Source of the DNA: Fibrisoma limi BUZ 3
GTDB taxonomy: Bacteria; Bacteroidota; Bacteroidia; Cytophagales; Spirosomataceae
DNA: 64,000 nucleotides
Assembly: GCF_000296815.2 (NCBI RefSeq)
Contig: NZ_CAIT01000006.1
Location: 998,777 to 1,062,776, forward strand
Direction of reading: 5' to 3'
In this document: positions 46,885-55,741 of the stretch, one piece after another
Position numbering within the stretch: the first letter of the stretch is position 1
Layout of the letters: every line of letters begins with the position of its first letter
Position numbers and translations under genes: made by a program
Notes under the pieces: model-generated
What the model was told of the DNA's origin: nothing
The model's database searches: none
The model's input: the letters and a program-made list of their open reading frames with translations, nothing else

Positions 46885-47154
46885 AAAAAAGCCGATCCGG
46901 TGTGGGGGCACCTTTGGACCGGCTAAACAGGGTTTGTCTATGTTTAACACAAACGCTTCAAAGAAAATGAAAAAAAGCCAGTAACGCAAGTTCACCTCTC
47001 CTGCCCGCGGGCTCAAACGTACTTACGTTCAGCCATCCCACGCCCGCACTTTTGGCTTCATTCAGGCCATCGCCTATCGTTTACCCGACTCGGGTATCCC
47101 TGTATCCCTATTGCCTCTGCGCAGCCATTTCTTATTGACTCTCACTGTACTAGC
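46885..47154. other. Spacer before the porin gene with a second hairpin
   Basis: 270 bases. GCCGATCCGGTG (46891-46902) can pair with CACC-TTT-GGACCGGC (about 46909-46923) apart from a three-T bulge and one G-U pair. No gene and no clear promoter box were recognised in the remainder. Confidence 0.45.
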
Positions 47155-48693
47155 ATGAAACACCTTCTAACAAAAATAGCGTTGCTGTTGGTTATAGCGT
47201 CGTTTGACCACACCGACAGTTTCGCGCAATTCTCATTGGTCGGCCAACTGCGCACCCGCACCGAACTGCGGCACGGGCTTGGTAACCTGCCCCTGAAAAA
47301 TAGTCGTGCTGCGGCTTTCACCTCGCAACGCACACGGTTGACGTTCGGCTACAAATGGCAGCGTGCTACGTTCCAGGCCGCTGTGCAGGACGTACGGGTA
47401 TGGGGCCAGGATGCGTCAACGATCAACAGCAGCGATGGCAACCGGCTGATGATACACGAGGCCTGGGCTGACCTGATGCTGATTAACCGGGCTGACAGTA
47501 CGTTGAATTTCAGCCCTATTGAAAAACTATCCCTGAAAATCGGTCGGCAGGAATTGGTGTACGACGATGTTCGGCTGCTCGGCAACCTGGACTGGCTGCA
47601 GCAGGGTCGGCGGTTCGATGCCGCTTTGCTCAAGGCGCAACACCGTGGTTGGGCGGTTGATCTCGGGGTTGGTTTCAACCAGAACACGGATGCGTTTGGC
47701 GTAGCCGGAACGTATTACACCCCCGCCAACGTACCTGCTTCGTCCCTTTCAACCCGAAACGTATCGCTGGCCATTCCGGCCGGATTTCTTCCGACAAACG
47801 GCAAAGGTGGCGCCCCGATAGTGGCTAACGCGGTTGGCACCAACGGCCAGAATCAGCAGTTCAAGTCGTTTCAGATGCTGTATGCAACGCGGAAGTTCGG
47901 CGCCACCAAATTTTCAGGATTGGTCTTTAAAGATGATTTTCAGAAATACCGGATTGACTCCATTGGCAGTGCCACGCAGGGCTACGTATATGGCAGACGT
48001 TACGACGTAGCCGGTACTAACTCCCGGCTCACCTACGGGGCCATGCTGACTGGTCTTTTCGGATTAGGCACATCCAAAGCGCAGTGGCAGGCCTTCAGCT
48101 ACTGGCAGAGCGGCAAAGACCGGGATGGGCTACGGCTGCGGAATGCCTACCACTACGGCGCGAATGTCATGCTTCAGAAAGGGGTGCTGAGTTTTGGCCC
48201 CGGCTACGAGGTACTGTCCGGTAATAACGATCCTACGCTAAAAGCCGGGGAAACCAACCGTTTCGACCCGCTCTATGGCACCCCGCACCGGCATTGGGGC
48301 TACATGGACTACTTCTACGTTGGGACGGGTGCTCCGGCGGGTGGCCTGCGCGATGCCTTCCTGAAGTTCCGCTACGCCAATCCGCGCCTGTCGACCACGT
48401 TCGACGTGCATTACTTTGCCCTGGCTGGTGCGACCTACAACAAGATGCCCGATGCCCCCTCGGGAGCCGTATTGAACGCAAAACTGGGCATCGAATACGA
48501 CTTCGTTGCCACGTATCTGCTCAACAAGTTCACGACGCTGGAGCTTGGTTACGCCCTCATGAACGGCACCAACACGCTTGAATACGCCAAGCAGAGCACC
48601 ATGAATCAGAAGAATAAACTGGGTACCTGGGGCTATCTGATGATTAACATCCGCCCTGACTTCTTCGATACTAAACCAGCCATCACCAAGTAA
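47155..48693 (+). CDS. Alginate_exp-type outer-membrane porin of the nitrate cluster
   Basis: A 512-residue protein with a signal peptide (cleavage near SFAQF, residue 24) and a long beta-barrel. Features such as SLVGQLRTRTELRHG, RTRLTFGYKWQ, LSLKIGRQELVYDDVRLLG and GVGFNQNTD match the alginate-export porin family (Alginate_exp). In this position, between siroheme synthesis and the nitrate transporter, it is probably the outer-membrane entry channel for nitrate or nitrite rather than an alginate exporter. The gene is followed by the transporter after 25 bases. Confidence 0.85.
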   Translation: MKHLLTKIALLLVIASFDHTDSFAQFSLVGQLRTRTELRHGLGNLPLKNSRAAAFTSQRTRLTFGYKWQRATFQAAVQDVRVWGQDASTINSSDGNRLMIHEAWADLMLINRADSTLNFSPIEKLSLKIGRQELVYDDVRLLGNLDWLQQGRRFDAALLKAQHRGWAVDLGVGFNQNTDAFGVAGTYYTPANVPASSLSTRNVSLAIPAGFLPTNGKGGAPIVANAVGTNGQNQQFKSFQMLYATRKFGATKFSGLVFKDDFQKYRIDSIGSATQGYVYGRRYDVAGTNSRLTYGAMLTGLFGLGTSKAQWQAFSYWQSGKDRDGLRLRNAYHYGANVMLQKGVLSFGPGYEVLSGNNDPTLKAGETNRFDPLYGTPHRHWGYMDYFYVGTGAPAGGLRDAFLKFRYANPRLSTTFDVHYFALAGATYNKMPDAPSGAVLNAKLGIEYDFVATYLLNKFTTLELGYALMNGTNTLEYAKQSTMNQKNKLGTWGYLMINIRPDFFDTKPAITK

Positions 48694-48718
48694 ACCAACC
48701 TGAAAACACTGAATTATC

Positions 48719-50020
48719 ATGAACGTAACATCCAATAAACCGCTACAGTCGCTCAATATTTTCAGCATCAAAGGCATCCAGATGCGGACCTTCCACATCA
48801 CCTGGCTGACATTCTTCGTATGCTTTTTCGGCTGGTTTGGCCTGGCCCCGCTCATGCCTGCCATCCGGGCTGACCTTGGCCTGACGAAGCCACAGGTGGG
48901 TAACACCATCATCGCGGCTGTTTCGGCAACGATTTTCGCACGGCTCCTCATCGGGCGGCTCTGTGATACGTGGGGGCCTCGTAAAACGTACACGGCTCTG
49001 CTGGTCATCGGCTCACTGCCGGTGATGCTGGTTGGGCTGGCGCACGATTATACCACCTTTCTGCTGTTCCGTCTGGCCATTGGTATCATCGGCGCGTCGT
49101 TCGTTATCACCCAGTATCATACGTCGGTGATGTTCGCGCCCAACATCAAGGGTACGGCCAATGCCGTTGCCGGTGGCTGGGGGAACCTTGGCGGTGGAAT
49201 TACGCAGTTGGTGATGCCGGTTATCATGACCGCCATCATTGGGTTTGGCTACGTCAAAGCCGATGCCTGGCGCCTGGCCATGATTGTTCCGGGCGTGCTG
49301 ATGCTCATCATGGCTTTTGTTTACTACCGCTACACCAAAGACACCCCAGCCGGTAATTTCAGTGACATCGAGCGATCTGCCAGCAAAGCGGCCCCGGTTA
49401 GTTTCTGGAAAGCCTGCGCCGACCTGCGCGTGTGGGCGCTGGCGTTAGCCTACGCCTGCTGTTTCGGTATGGAGATTACCTTCGACGGTGTGGCGGCTCT
49501 GTATTTCTTCGACAACTTTAAGATGGAAGAAACCGAAGCTGGTTTCTGGGCGATGCTGTTTGGCTTCATGAACATCTTTGCCCGGGCACTCGGCGGGATT
49601 CTGGCCGACCGCGTTGGTCGTCGGTATGGCATGCGTGGCAAGGGCGTCTTGCTGGCCGGTATGCTCCTGCTCGAAGGCATTGGTATCGTCCTGTTCGCGC
49701 AGGCCGGTAATCTGCCGCTGGCTATACTGTCGATGTTGACCTTCGCCATGTTCCTGAAGATGGCCAATGGCAGCACCTACGCCATTGTGCCGTTCGTCAA
49801 CCCCAAAGCAGTCGGCGTTATTTCAGGCGTTGTGGGTGCCGGGGGCAACATTGGCGGGATGCTGATGGGCTTCCTGTTTAAGTCGCAATCCATCAGCTAT
49901 GGACAAGCCTTTCTATACATTGGAAGTGCCGTAGCAGCCGTAGGGCTCCTGCTGTTCCTGGTCAACTTCAACAAAGCCATCGTCGTCGAACCCGCCGAAG
50001 CTGAATTGCAAACGGTATAA
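48719..50020 (+). CDS. narK: Nitrate/nitrite transporter, NNP family of the MFS
   Basis: A 433-residue inner-membrane protein with 12 hydrophobic helices from about residue 25. LTFFVCFFGWFGLAPLMPAI, the A-loop GRLCDTWGPRK, the nitrate-signature region GTANAVAGGWGNLGGGITQL and a second Gly-rich copy VVGAGGNIGGMLMGF are diagnostic of NarK/NasA transporters. An internal Met at residue 22 (MRTFHITW) is an alternative start. It imports nitrate for the reductase encoded next. Confidence 0.94.
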   Translation: MNVTSNKPLQSLNIFSIKGIQMRTFHITWLTFFVCFFGWFGLAPLMPAIRADLGLTKPQVGNTIIAAVSATIFARLLIGRLCDTWGPRKTYTALLVIGSLPVMLVGLAHDYTTFLLFRLAIGIIGASFVITQYHTSVMFAPNIKGTANAVAGGWGNLGGGITQLVMPVIMTAIIGFGYVKADAWRLAMIVPGVLMLIMAFVYYRYTKDTPAGNFSDIERSASKAAPVSFWKACADLRVWALALAYACCFGMEITFDGVAALYFFDNFKMEETEAGFWAMLFGFMNIFARALGGILADRVGRRYGMRGKGVLLAGMLLLEGIGIVLFAQAGNLPLAILSMLTFAMFLKMANGSTYAIVPFVNPKAVGVISGVVGAGGNIGGMLMGFLFKSQSISYGQAFLYIGSAVAAVGLLLFLVNFNKAIVVEPAEAELQTV

Positions 50021-50024
50021 AATA

Positions 50025-50137
50025 AGGAGGAAAGGGAGGAAGGAGGAGAGGAGAAAAGGGACTAGAGCAGAAAACCCACAAATTCTCTCTTCCTTTCGTC
50101 CCCCTCCTTCCTTTCGTCCTCTCCTCCTTTTCTCCTT
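50025..50137. repeat. Purine/pyrimidine inverted repeat between narK and the nitrate reductase gene
   Basis: The left half (50025-50061) is almost pure G and A (GGAGGAAAGGGAGG and on); the right half (50084-50137) is almost pure C and T. The halves are imperfectly complementary, so the transcript would fold into a long hairpin, and the purine-run DNA could form triplex. It fills the spacer before the nitrate reductase start. Confidence 0.7.
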
Positions 50138-50143
50138 CAAATT

Positions 50144-53100
50144 ATGACTCACCAAACGACCTGTTGTTATTGTGGCGTTGGCTGCGGCATCGTTGTCAGG
50201 CAGGAACCGAACGGGCGGCTAACCGTTGAGGGTGATAAAGACCATCCGTCGAACCAGGGTATGCTTTGCTCGAAGGGGATGAATCTGCACTACACGGTGA
50301 TGGATCAATCCGATCGGTTGCTGTATCCGCAGATGCGGCTCAACCGGTCGATGCCCCTGCAACGGGTGAGTTGGGATACGGCCCTGGAACGAACGGCGGC
50401 CGTGTTTCGGACCCTGATTCAGAAGTACGGCCCGGATTCGGTAGCATTCTACGTATCGGGGCAATGCCTGACGGAAGAGTATTACCTGGTGAACAAGCTG
50501 ATCAAAGGCTTCATCGGGTCGAATAACATTGATACCAATTCCCGCCTTTGCATGAGTTCAGCGGTGGTTGGGTACAAACTGTCGCTGGGCGAGGATTCGG
50601 TGCCGGTTTGCTATGACGACATCGAAGAAGCCGACGTGTTTTACGTGCAGGGCGCTAATCCGGCCTGGTGCCACCCCATTATCTGGCGACGGATTGAAGC
50701 GCACAAAGCCGCCAATCCGCACGTTAAAATCATCTGCGTCGACCCGCGCCGAACCGATACGGCACGGTCATCAGATCTGCACCTGCCCATCCGGCCGGGA
50801 ACCGACATCGTCCTCAACAATGCCATTGGCCGGCTGCTGATTGAAAAGGGCTACATCGACGACGAGTTCATTGTCGATCATATCGACGGGTTCACGGCCT
50901 ACCGCGAACAAGTGATGCAGCGGACGATTGCCGAAGCGGCCGACCTCTGTGGAATTGATGCCGATGCCATTCGCACAACGGCCGAGTGGATTGGTCGCTC
51001 AAAAGGGTTTCTGTCGCTCTGGACGATGGGCATGAACCAGTCGGTGGTGGGCGTGAACAAGAATTTGTCCCTGATTAATCTGCACCTGATCACCGGACGT
51101 ATCGGCAAACCTGGCAACGGGCCCTTCTCGCTAACCGGCCAACCCAACGCCATGGGTGGCCGCGAAGTCGGTGGCCTGGCCAACGTATTGCCCGCCCACC
51201 GCGACGTGACCAATCCTGCCCATCGCGCTGAAGTGGAAACGTTCTGGAACAGCCCAGTCAAAATTGCCGACAAACCGGGCCTCACGGCTACCGAAATGTT
51301 CGAAGCCCTGGCCGACGACCGGCCGGGCGCGGCACCGTTGAAAGCCATCTGGATTATCAACACGAATCCGCTGGTGAGCCTGCCGGACCTGAACGCAGCC
51401 GAAAGCGCCTTGAAAAAAGCCCGGTACGTAGTGGTGCAGGACGTATCAAACCGCGCCGATACCGTGGCCTTTGCGGATGTGGTGCTACCGGCTGCGGCCT
51501 GGCTCGAAAAAGAAGGCACAATGACCAACGCCGAGCGCCGGATCACGTACCTGCCCAAAGTACTCAACGCACCCGGCGAAGCCCTGCCCGATGTCGAAAT
51601 TATCTGGCGGTTTGCCCAGAAGATGGGCTTTGGCGACGCGTTTTCGTACAATACTGCCGCCGAGGTGTATCATGAGTACACGCAGATTACGGCCGGAACG
51701 AACGTGGACGTAACCGGTGTCAGCTACGAACTGCTGAAAGCCAAACGCAGTGTGCAATGGCCGTATCCAGCGGGGGGCTGGGGGCAGGGGGCGGAGAGCG
51801 GGGGGGCTGGCACGAAGCGGTTGTTTACGGACCACAGCTTTTATACGACTAACCAACGGGCGCAGCTTCATGCGGTACCTGACGGCAACAATTCGGAGCC
51901 GACCGACGATGACTTTCCGCTTGTATTAACCACTGGTCGCATCCGCGACCAGTGGCACACCATGACCAAGACCGGTCGCGTATCCAGGCTGAATCAGCAC
52001 GCTCCCCAACCATTTTTGCAGATTCACCCCAAAGACGCCGAAGAGCGAGGTATTCAGCATGGCCAACTGGTTGAGATCAAAGGCCGCCGGGGCGAAGTTC
52101 GGGTAAAAGCCCAGCTTACGGAGGACGTTCGGCCGGGCCTTTGCTTCCTGCCCATGCATTGGGGCAAATTCCTGAACAATACTCTTGGCCGGGCCAACAA
52201 CCTGACGAATCCGCTTATCGACCCGCGCTCTAAGGAGCCTGATTTCAAGTTTTCGGCGGTGCAGGTAACCCCTTACCAGAAACCAGCCGAAAAAATCGTC
52301 ATTATTGGTACAGGGTCTGCGGGTTTAGGGTTCATCAATGCATATCGCACACTTAATGAGCAGGATCAGATTCACGTCTTTTCGAAAGAGATATACCCAT
52401 TCTACAACCGCGTCCTGCTGCCCGACTACATCAGTGGAGCCCAGTCCTGGGACCAGCTTGTGCGGCTGCGGGAGGAGCAGTTTGAGGAAGTCGGCATCAC
52501 GGTTCACAAGGGCGTAAGCATTGTCCACATCGACCGTAGAAACAAAATTGTTACGGACAGCAACGGTCTCGAACATACCTACGATAAGCTCTTACTCGGG
52601 ATGGGCAGCAGTGCCTTCATGCCGAAAGGCGTACCACGCCTACCCGGCCTGTTCAACATGCGATCGCGGCTGGATGCCGACTCGCTGCTACCCTTCCTAA
52701 AACCAACCGAAAAGCACACGGGTGTTCCGCCGACCGCTGTCATAGTCGGGGGCGGGCTGTTGGGGCTGGAGTTAGCGGCTTCGCTGCGGCAGATGGCCGT
52801 AAACGTAACGGTCGTTCAACGAAGCAGTCGCTTGATGGAGCGCCAGCTCGATTCGCTGGCGAGTGAATTGCTGTATCAGGAACTGGTAGAGCGGGGCATA
52901 ACGATTCATTTCAACGACGAAGTTCAGACAGTCAGCGGTAACGAACGCGTTGAAGGCATTCAGTTGAAATCGGGCCGGAAGATTGACTGTCAGGTCGTCG
53001 TGATCGCCATCGGTACCGTCCCGAATATCGATCTGGCCCGCAACGCCGGCCTCGAATGCAACCGGGGCGTTGTGGTAAATGATTACCTGCAAACGTCGGA

Positions 53101-53737
53101 CCCGGCCATTTTTGCCGCTGGCGAGATAGCCCAGTGGCGGGGTCACGTGTGGGGAATCAGCTTAGCAGCCGAACAGCAGGCCGAGGTAGCCGCCCGCTTC
53201 ATTGCCGGCGACGTTACCCAACCGTATCAGGGTAGTGTGTCGATGAACATTCTGAAGATGGAAGGATTGCACCTGTGCAGCATCGGTCTGGCCGAAGCGC
53301 CCGATCATGACCCGCGCTACGAAGAAATTGTCTTTATGGATAAGTCGAAGCGCTATTACAAAAAGTGCATCGTCTACCAGGATAAACTCGTAGGCGCTAT
53401 TCTGGTCGGCGATAAAAATGAATTTCAGGAGTTCCGCGAACTGATTGCCAACGGCATCGAGCTTTCGGAAAAACGCCTGCAACTGCTGCGGTCCAGTAAG
53501 CCGGCAGACTCAGCCGAGGGTAAACTGGTTTGTTCCTGCAACAATGTGGGCCAGGGCAATCTGGAACGAGCTATTCAGGCAGGTTGTACGGATTTCCAGC
53601 AACTCTGCCAGAAAACCGGGGCCGGGACCGGCTGCGGCTCCTGCCGCCCCGAAGTGCGAAGTATACTGGAATCAAAGAGCGAAATAATGAATCGGACCGC
53701 CGAAGCGGAGCGAAAGAGCGATACAATCCCCTCTTAA
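50144..53737 (+). CDS. nasA: Assimilatory nitrate reductase fused to flavin reductase and BFD domain
   Basis: A 1197-residue fusion. Residues 1-700 are a molybdopterin bis-MGD nitrate reductase with a [4Fe-4S] site at Cys7, 10, 14 and 42 (C-x2-C-x3-C-x27-C) and the C-terminal molydopterin-binding domain (LTTGRIRDQWHTMTKTGR). Residues about 715-1110 are a NirB-like FAD/NAD(P)H oxidoreductase (KIVIIGTGSAGLGF). Residues about 1127-1180 are a BFD-type [2Fe-2S] domain (LVCSCNNVGQ, GTGCGSCRPEV). Electrons could pass from NAD(P)H to nitrate within one chain, replacing a separate NasB/NasC. A Gly-rich insert near 543-556 and the last 20 residues derive from low-complexity repeats. Confidence 0.93.
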   Translation: MTHQTTCCYCGVGCGIVVRQEPNGRLTVEGDKDHPSNQGMLCSKGMNLHYTVMDQSDRLLYPQMRLNRSMPLQRVSWDTALERTAAVFRTLIQKYGPDSVAFYVSGQCLTEEYYLVNKLIKGFIGSNNIDTNSRLCMSSAVVGYKLSLGEDSVPVCYDDIEEADVFYVQGANPAWCHPIIWRRIEAHKAANPHVKIICVDPRRTDTARSSDLHLPIRPGTDIVLNNAIGRLLIEKGYIDDEFIVDHIDGFTAYREQVMQRTIAEAADLCGIDADAIRTTAEWIGRSKGFLSLWTMGMNQSVVGVNKNLSLINLHLITGRIGKPGNGPFSLTGQPNAMGGREVGGLANVLPAHRDVTNPAHRAEVETFWNSPVKIADKPGLTATEMFEALADDRPGAAPLKAIWIINTNPLVSLPDLNAAESALKKARYVVVQDVSNRADTVAFADVVLPAAAWLEKEGTMTNAERRITYLPKVLNAPGEALPDVEIIWRFAQKMGFGDAFSYNTAAEVYHEYTQITAGTNVDVTGVSYELLKAKRSVQWPYPAGGWGQGAESGGAGTKRLFTDHSFYTTNQRAQLHAVPDGNNSEPTDDDFPLVLTTGRIRDQWHTMTKTGRVSRLNQHAPQPFLQIHPKDAEERGIQHGQLVEIKGRRGEVRVKAQLTEDVRPGLCFLPMHWGKFLNNTLGRANNLTNPLIDPRSKEPDFKFSAVQVTPYQKPAEKIVIIGTGSAGLGFINAYRTLNEQDQIHVFSKEIYPFYNRVLLPDYISGAQSWDQLVRLREEQFEEVGITVHKGVSIVHIDRRNKIVTDSNGLEHTYDKLLLGMGSSAFMPKGVPRLPGLFNMRSRLDADSLLPFLKPTEKHTGVPPTAVIVGGGLLGLELAASLRQMAVNVTVVQRSSRLMERQLDSLASELLYQELVERGITIHFNDEVQTVSGNERVEGIQLKSGRKIDCQVVVIAIGTVPNIDLARNAGLECNRGVVVNDYLQTSDPAIFAAGEIAQWRGHVWGISLAAEQQAEVAARFIAGDVTQPYQGSVSMNILKMEGLHLCSIGLAEAPDHDPRYEEIVFMDKSKRYYKKCIVYQDKLVGAILVGDKNEFQEFRELIANGIELSEKRLQLLRSSKPADSAEGKLVCSCNNVGQGNLERAIQAGCTDFQQLCQKTGAGTGCGSCRPEVRSILESKSEIMNRTAEAERKSDTIPS
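51772..51812 (+). repeat. G-run element in frame inside the nitrate reductase gene
   Basis: Several runs of five to seven G separated by short spacers encode the Gly-rich stretch GGWGQGAESGGAG. Four runs in about 40 bases fit a G-quadruplex motif on the coding strand. The stretch interrupts an otherwise conserved part of the Mo-domain (before TKRLFTDHSF), so it is likely an inserted element or slippage expansion that kept the frame. Confidence 0.6.
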
Positions 53738-53778
53738 CGTCTATATCACAATTCGCTCTTTCACTCTTTCGCTCTTTA
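53673..53778. repeat. AAAGAGCG-rich inverted repeat over the nasA stop codon
   Basis: Left words AAAGAGCGAAA (53674 on) and GCGAAAGAGCGA (to about 53721) face the right arm TCGCTCTTTCACTCTTTCGC in 53753-53777. The left arm encodes the last residues of the nitrate reductase (ESKSEIMN, AEAERKSD), and the right arm runs up to the start codon of the next gene. Confidence 0.6.
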
Positions 53779-53781
53779 ATC

Positions 53782-55260
53782 ATGCGTGATTACTATACCC
53801 TCAAAATCAACCTTCCCGCTGGCATAGTGTCGCCGGGAGCGTTGCAAACCATTCTGACACAGGCTCGCGGGGCTAAGGTCAGAAGCGTGCGGTTCGGTGC
53901 CCGCCAGCAGCTACTGATGACGGTGCATTACGAGGACATGCGCTTTCTGGAAAAGGACTTGAAAACGCATCAGATTCGCTACGAACTGAATACGGATCAG
54001 TACCCGAATATTATCAGTTCGTACTGCGGAGAGGAAGTGTTTCGTACGGGCGATTGGCTACGCGAAAGCGAATACCACACGGTACTCGATTACTTTGATT
54101 ATCAGCCACGTCTAAAAATTAACCTATCCGATTCGAATCAGAGCTTCACGCCTTTCTTCACCGGTAATCTCAACTTCATTGCGTCGCCGGAGCCGCATTT
54201 CTGGTATCTGTACGTGCGCCCAAAGCAAAGCAACACCGTGTTTCGGTGGCGCGACCTGGTTTATACCAACGACATTGGCCGGCTGGCGAAAGCTGTGGAG
54301 GAGGCCATGCTGGATGCGGCCATCAGCCCGGACGGCAACGGCGACGAAGAGGAGTTGTACACCGCCGTAACGCACGGCCGTACATACAGTACACAGCCCG
54401 CTGTTGGCGAAGTAGAATTGCCGGAGTTTTCGCTGCCGTACTACGAAGGCTTTAACCGCTACGGGCACCGCTCCTGGCTGGGACTGTACCGACGGGATGA
54501 ACAGTTCTCCATTGCGTTTCTGCTGGATGTCTGCGCGTTATGCCTGGCAACCCGCATCGGCGAGATTTGCGTGACGCCCTGGAAGTCACTGATCATCAAA
54601 GGCATTGAAGAGAAAGACCGCGCCAAGTGGTCATACGTACTGGGGAAACACAACATTAACGTACGTCATGCCGCCAACGAACTGGCCTGGCAAACCGAAG
54701 ATCATACCGACGAGGGTACGCATCTGAAGAATTACATCATCCGGTTCTTCGAGAAAAACGACACCCGAACGTTTGGCCTCTGTTTTGGCGTACAAACCCG
54801 GCCGAAATCAGAGGTGTTTGGGTCTATTCTCATCCGCCAGCGGCCGCTGTTACAGATCGGGCAGTTGGCCCTCTTCAGCGTGTACGATCTGTATTTCACC
54901 GAAAACTTTAATCCGAACAGCCGAACGTATCACCGTTTCGAGAAAGGCCTGCTAAAGATTCACCTACCGGCTCAAATTGATCGCTTGTGCCGTAAGTTCA
55001 GCGCCCGCCGGTTGCAGGAAAGCCCTGAACCGGCCCGGTCGGAAACTGACCAACCAGAGCCGACCAACGGAGCCGTGACCGGCGTACATCAGTGCCCGCG
55101 CTGTTTTACGGTGTACGACGATCAATATGGTGATTTGCTCCGGGAAATTCCGGCGGGCGTTCGGTTCAACGACTTACCCAACGATTACGCCTGCCCTACC
55201 TGCGATGCACCGAAATCTGAGTTTCAACACGTTCATCTGTCAATCAATGCCATTTTATAG
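53782..55260 (+). CDS. Sulfite/nitrite-reductase-like half-domain protein with C-terminal rubredoxin
   Basis: I take the ATG at 53782 (492 residues, MRDYYTLKINLPAG); an earlier in-frame TTG lies inside the nitrate reductase gene. Residues 1-420 resemble the ferredoxin-like half domains of nitrite/sulfite reductases (GARQQLLMTVHYEDM, LVYTNDIGRLAKAV, CVTPWKSLIIKG), but the C-x5-C and C-x3-C siroheme/[4Fe-4S] ligands are absent. Residues about 440-485 are a rubredoxin (CPRC and CPTC, with YDDQYGDLLREIPAG). It is thus probably an electron carrier or scaffold for the nitrate reductase, not a second nitrite reductase. It follows nasA by 44 bases. Confidence 0.8.
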   Translation: MRDYYTLKINLPAGIVSPGALQTILTQARGAKVRSVRFGARQQLLMTVHYEDMRFLEKDLKTHQIRYELNTDQYPNIISSYCGEEVFRTGDWLRESEYHTVLDYFDYQPRLKINLSDSNQSFTPFFTGNLNFIASPEPHFWYLYVRPKQSNTVFRWRDLVYTNDIGRLAKAVEEAMLDAAISPDGNGDEEELYTAVTHGRTYSTQPAVGEVELPEFSLPYYEGFNRYGHRSWLGLYRRDEQFSIAFLLDVCALCLATRIGEICVTPWKSLIIKGIEEKDRAKWSYVLGKHNINVRHAANELAWQTEDHTDEGTHLKNYIIRFFEKNDTRTFGLCFGVQTRPKSEVFGSILIRQRPLLQIGQLALFSVYDLYFTENFNPNSRTYHRFEKGLLKIHLPAQIDRLCRKFSARRLQESPEPARSETDQPEPTNGAVTGVHQCPRCFTVYDDQYGDLLREIPAGVRFNDLPNDYACPTCDAPKSEFQHVHLSINAIL

Positions 55261-55270
55261 CTTCCATTCC

Positions 55271-55741
55271 ATGACACCCGTTGCCATAGATACCGTTTTC
55301 TTCGCGTTTGAAAGCGATTTTGTTGAGTCGCTGCGCTGTATCCCGATGATCGTGCGCTATAAGCTGGACACTTGTGGCATCAAGCTGAAATTAACCGAAT
55401 GGGTTAAGCTGAGCCTGATCGAAAAAGACGAACTGGCGATCCGACCGTGCTACACCGCAGCCGAAATTATTGACTACCGAACGTACCTGTGTCAATTGGT
55501 ACAGGAGCGGTGCGGTCATCCGGCAAGTACACTCAATGCGGTTGATGCCGTCTGGGACAACCTGGACGAAGTACCTTATGACGTACAACAGAAAGCGCTG
55601 GAGTGGCACCGCCCTCCCCTGACGCATCAGCAATGGCTTGACCTGGATACGTTGCAGCGTTTTGCCCTGGTCAAGCTCAGTCGCTCCGGTCATGAGGGGC
55701 GTAACTTTCCGCGGGCACTGGATGAGTTTGGCATTTTGTGA
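55271..55741 (+). CDS. NarM-like nitrate reductase-associated protein
   Basis: I take the ATG at 55271 (156 residues). The opening FFAFESDFVESLRCIPMIVR followed by YKLDTCGIKLKLTEW matches the nitrate reductase-associated protein family known from cyanobacteria, where NarM is needed for full nitrate reductase activity. It is 10 bases after the rubredoxin-tailed gene and last in the plus-strand nitrate operon. Its stop codon abuts the stop of the convergent dehydrogenase gene with no base between. Confidence 0.85.
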   Translation: MTPVAIDTVFFAFESDFVESLRCIPMIVRYKLDTCGIKLKLTEWVKLSLIEKDELAIRPCYTAAEIIDYRTYLCQLVQERCGHPASTLNAVDAVWDNLDEVPYDVQQKALEWHRPPLTHQQWLDLDTLQRFALVKLSRSGHEGRNFPRALDEFGIL

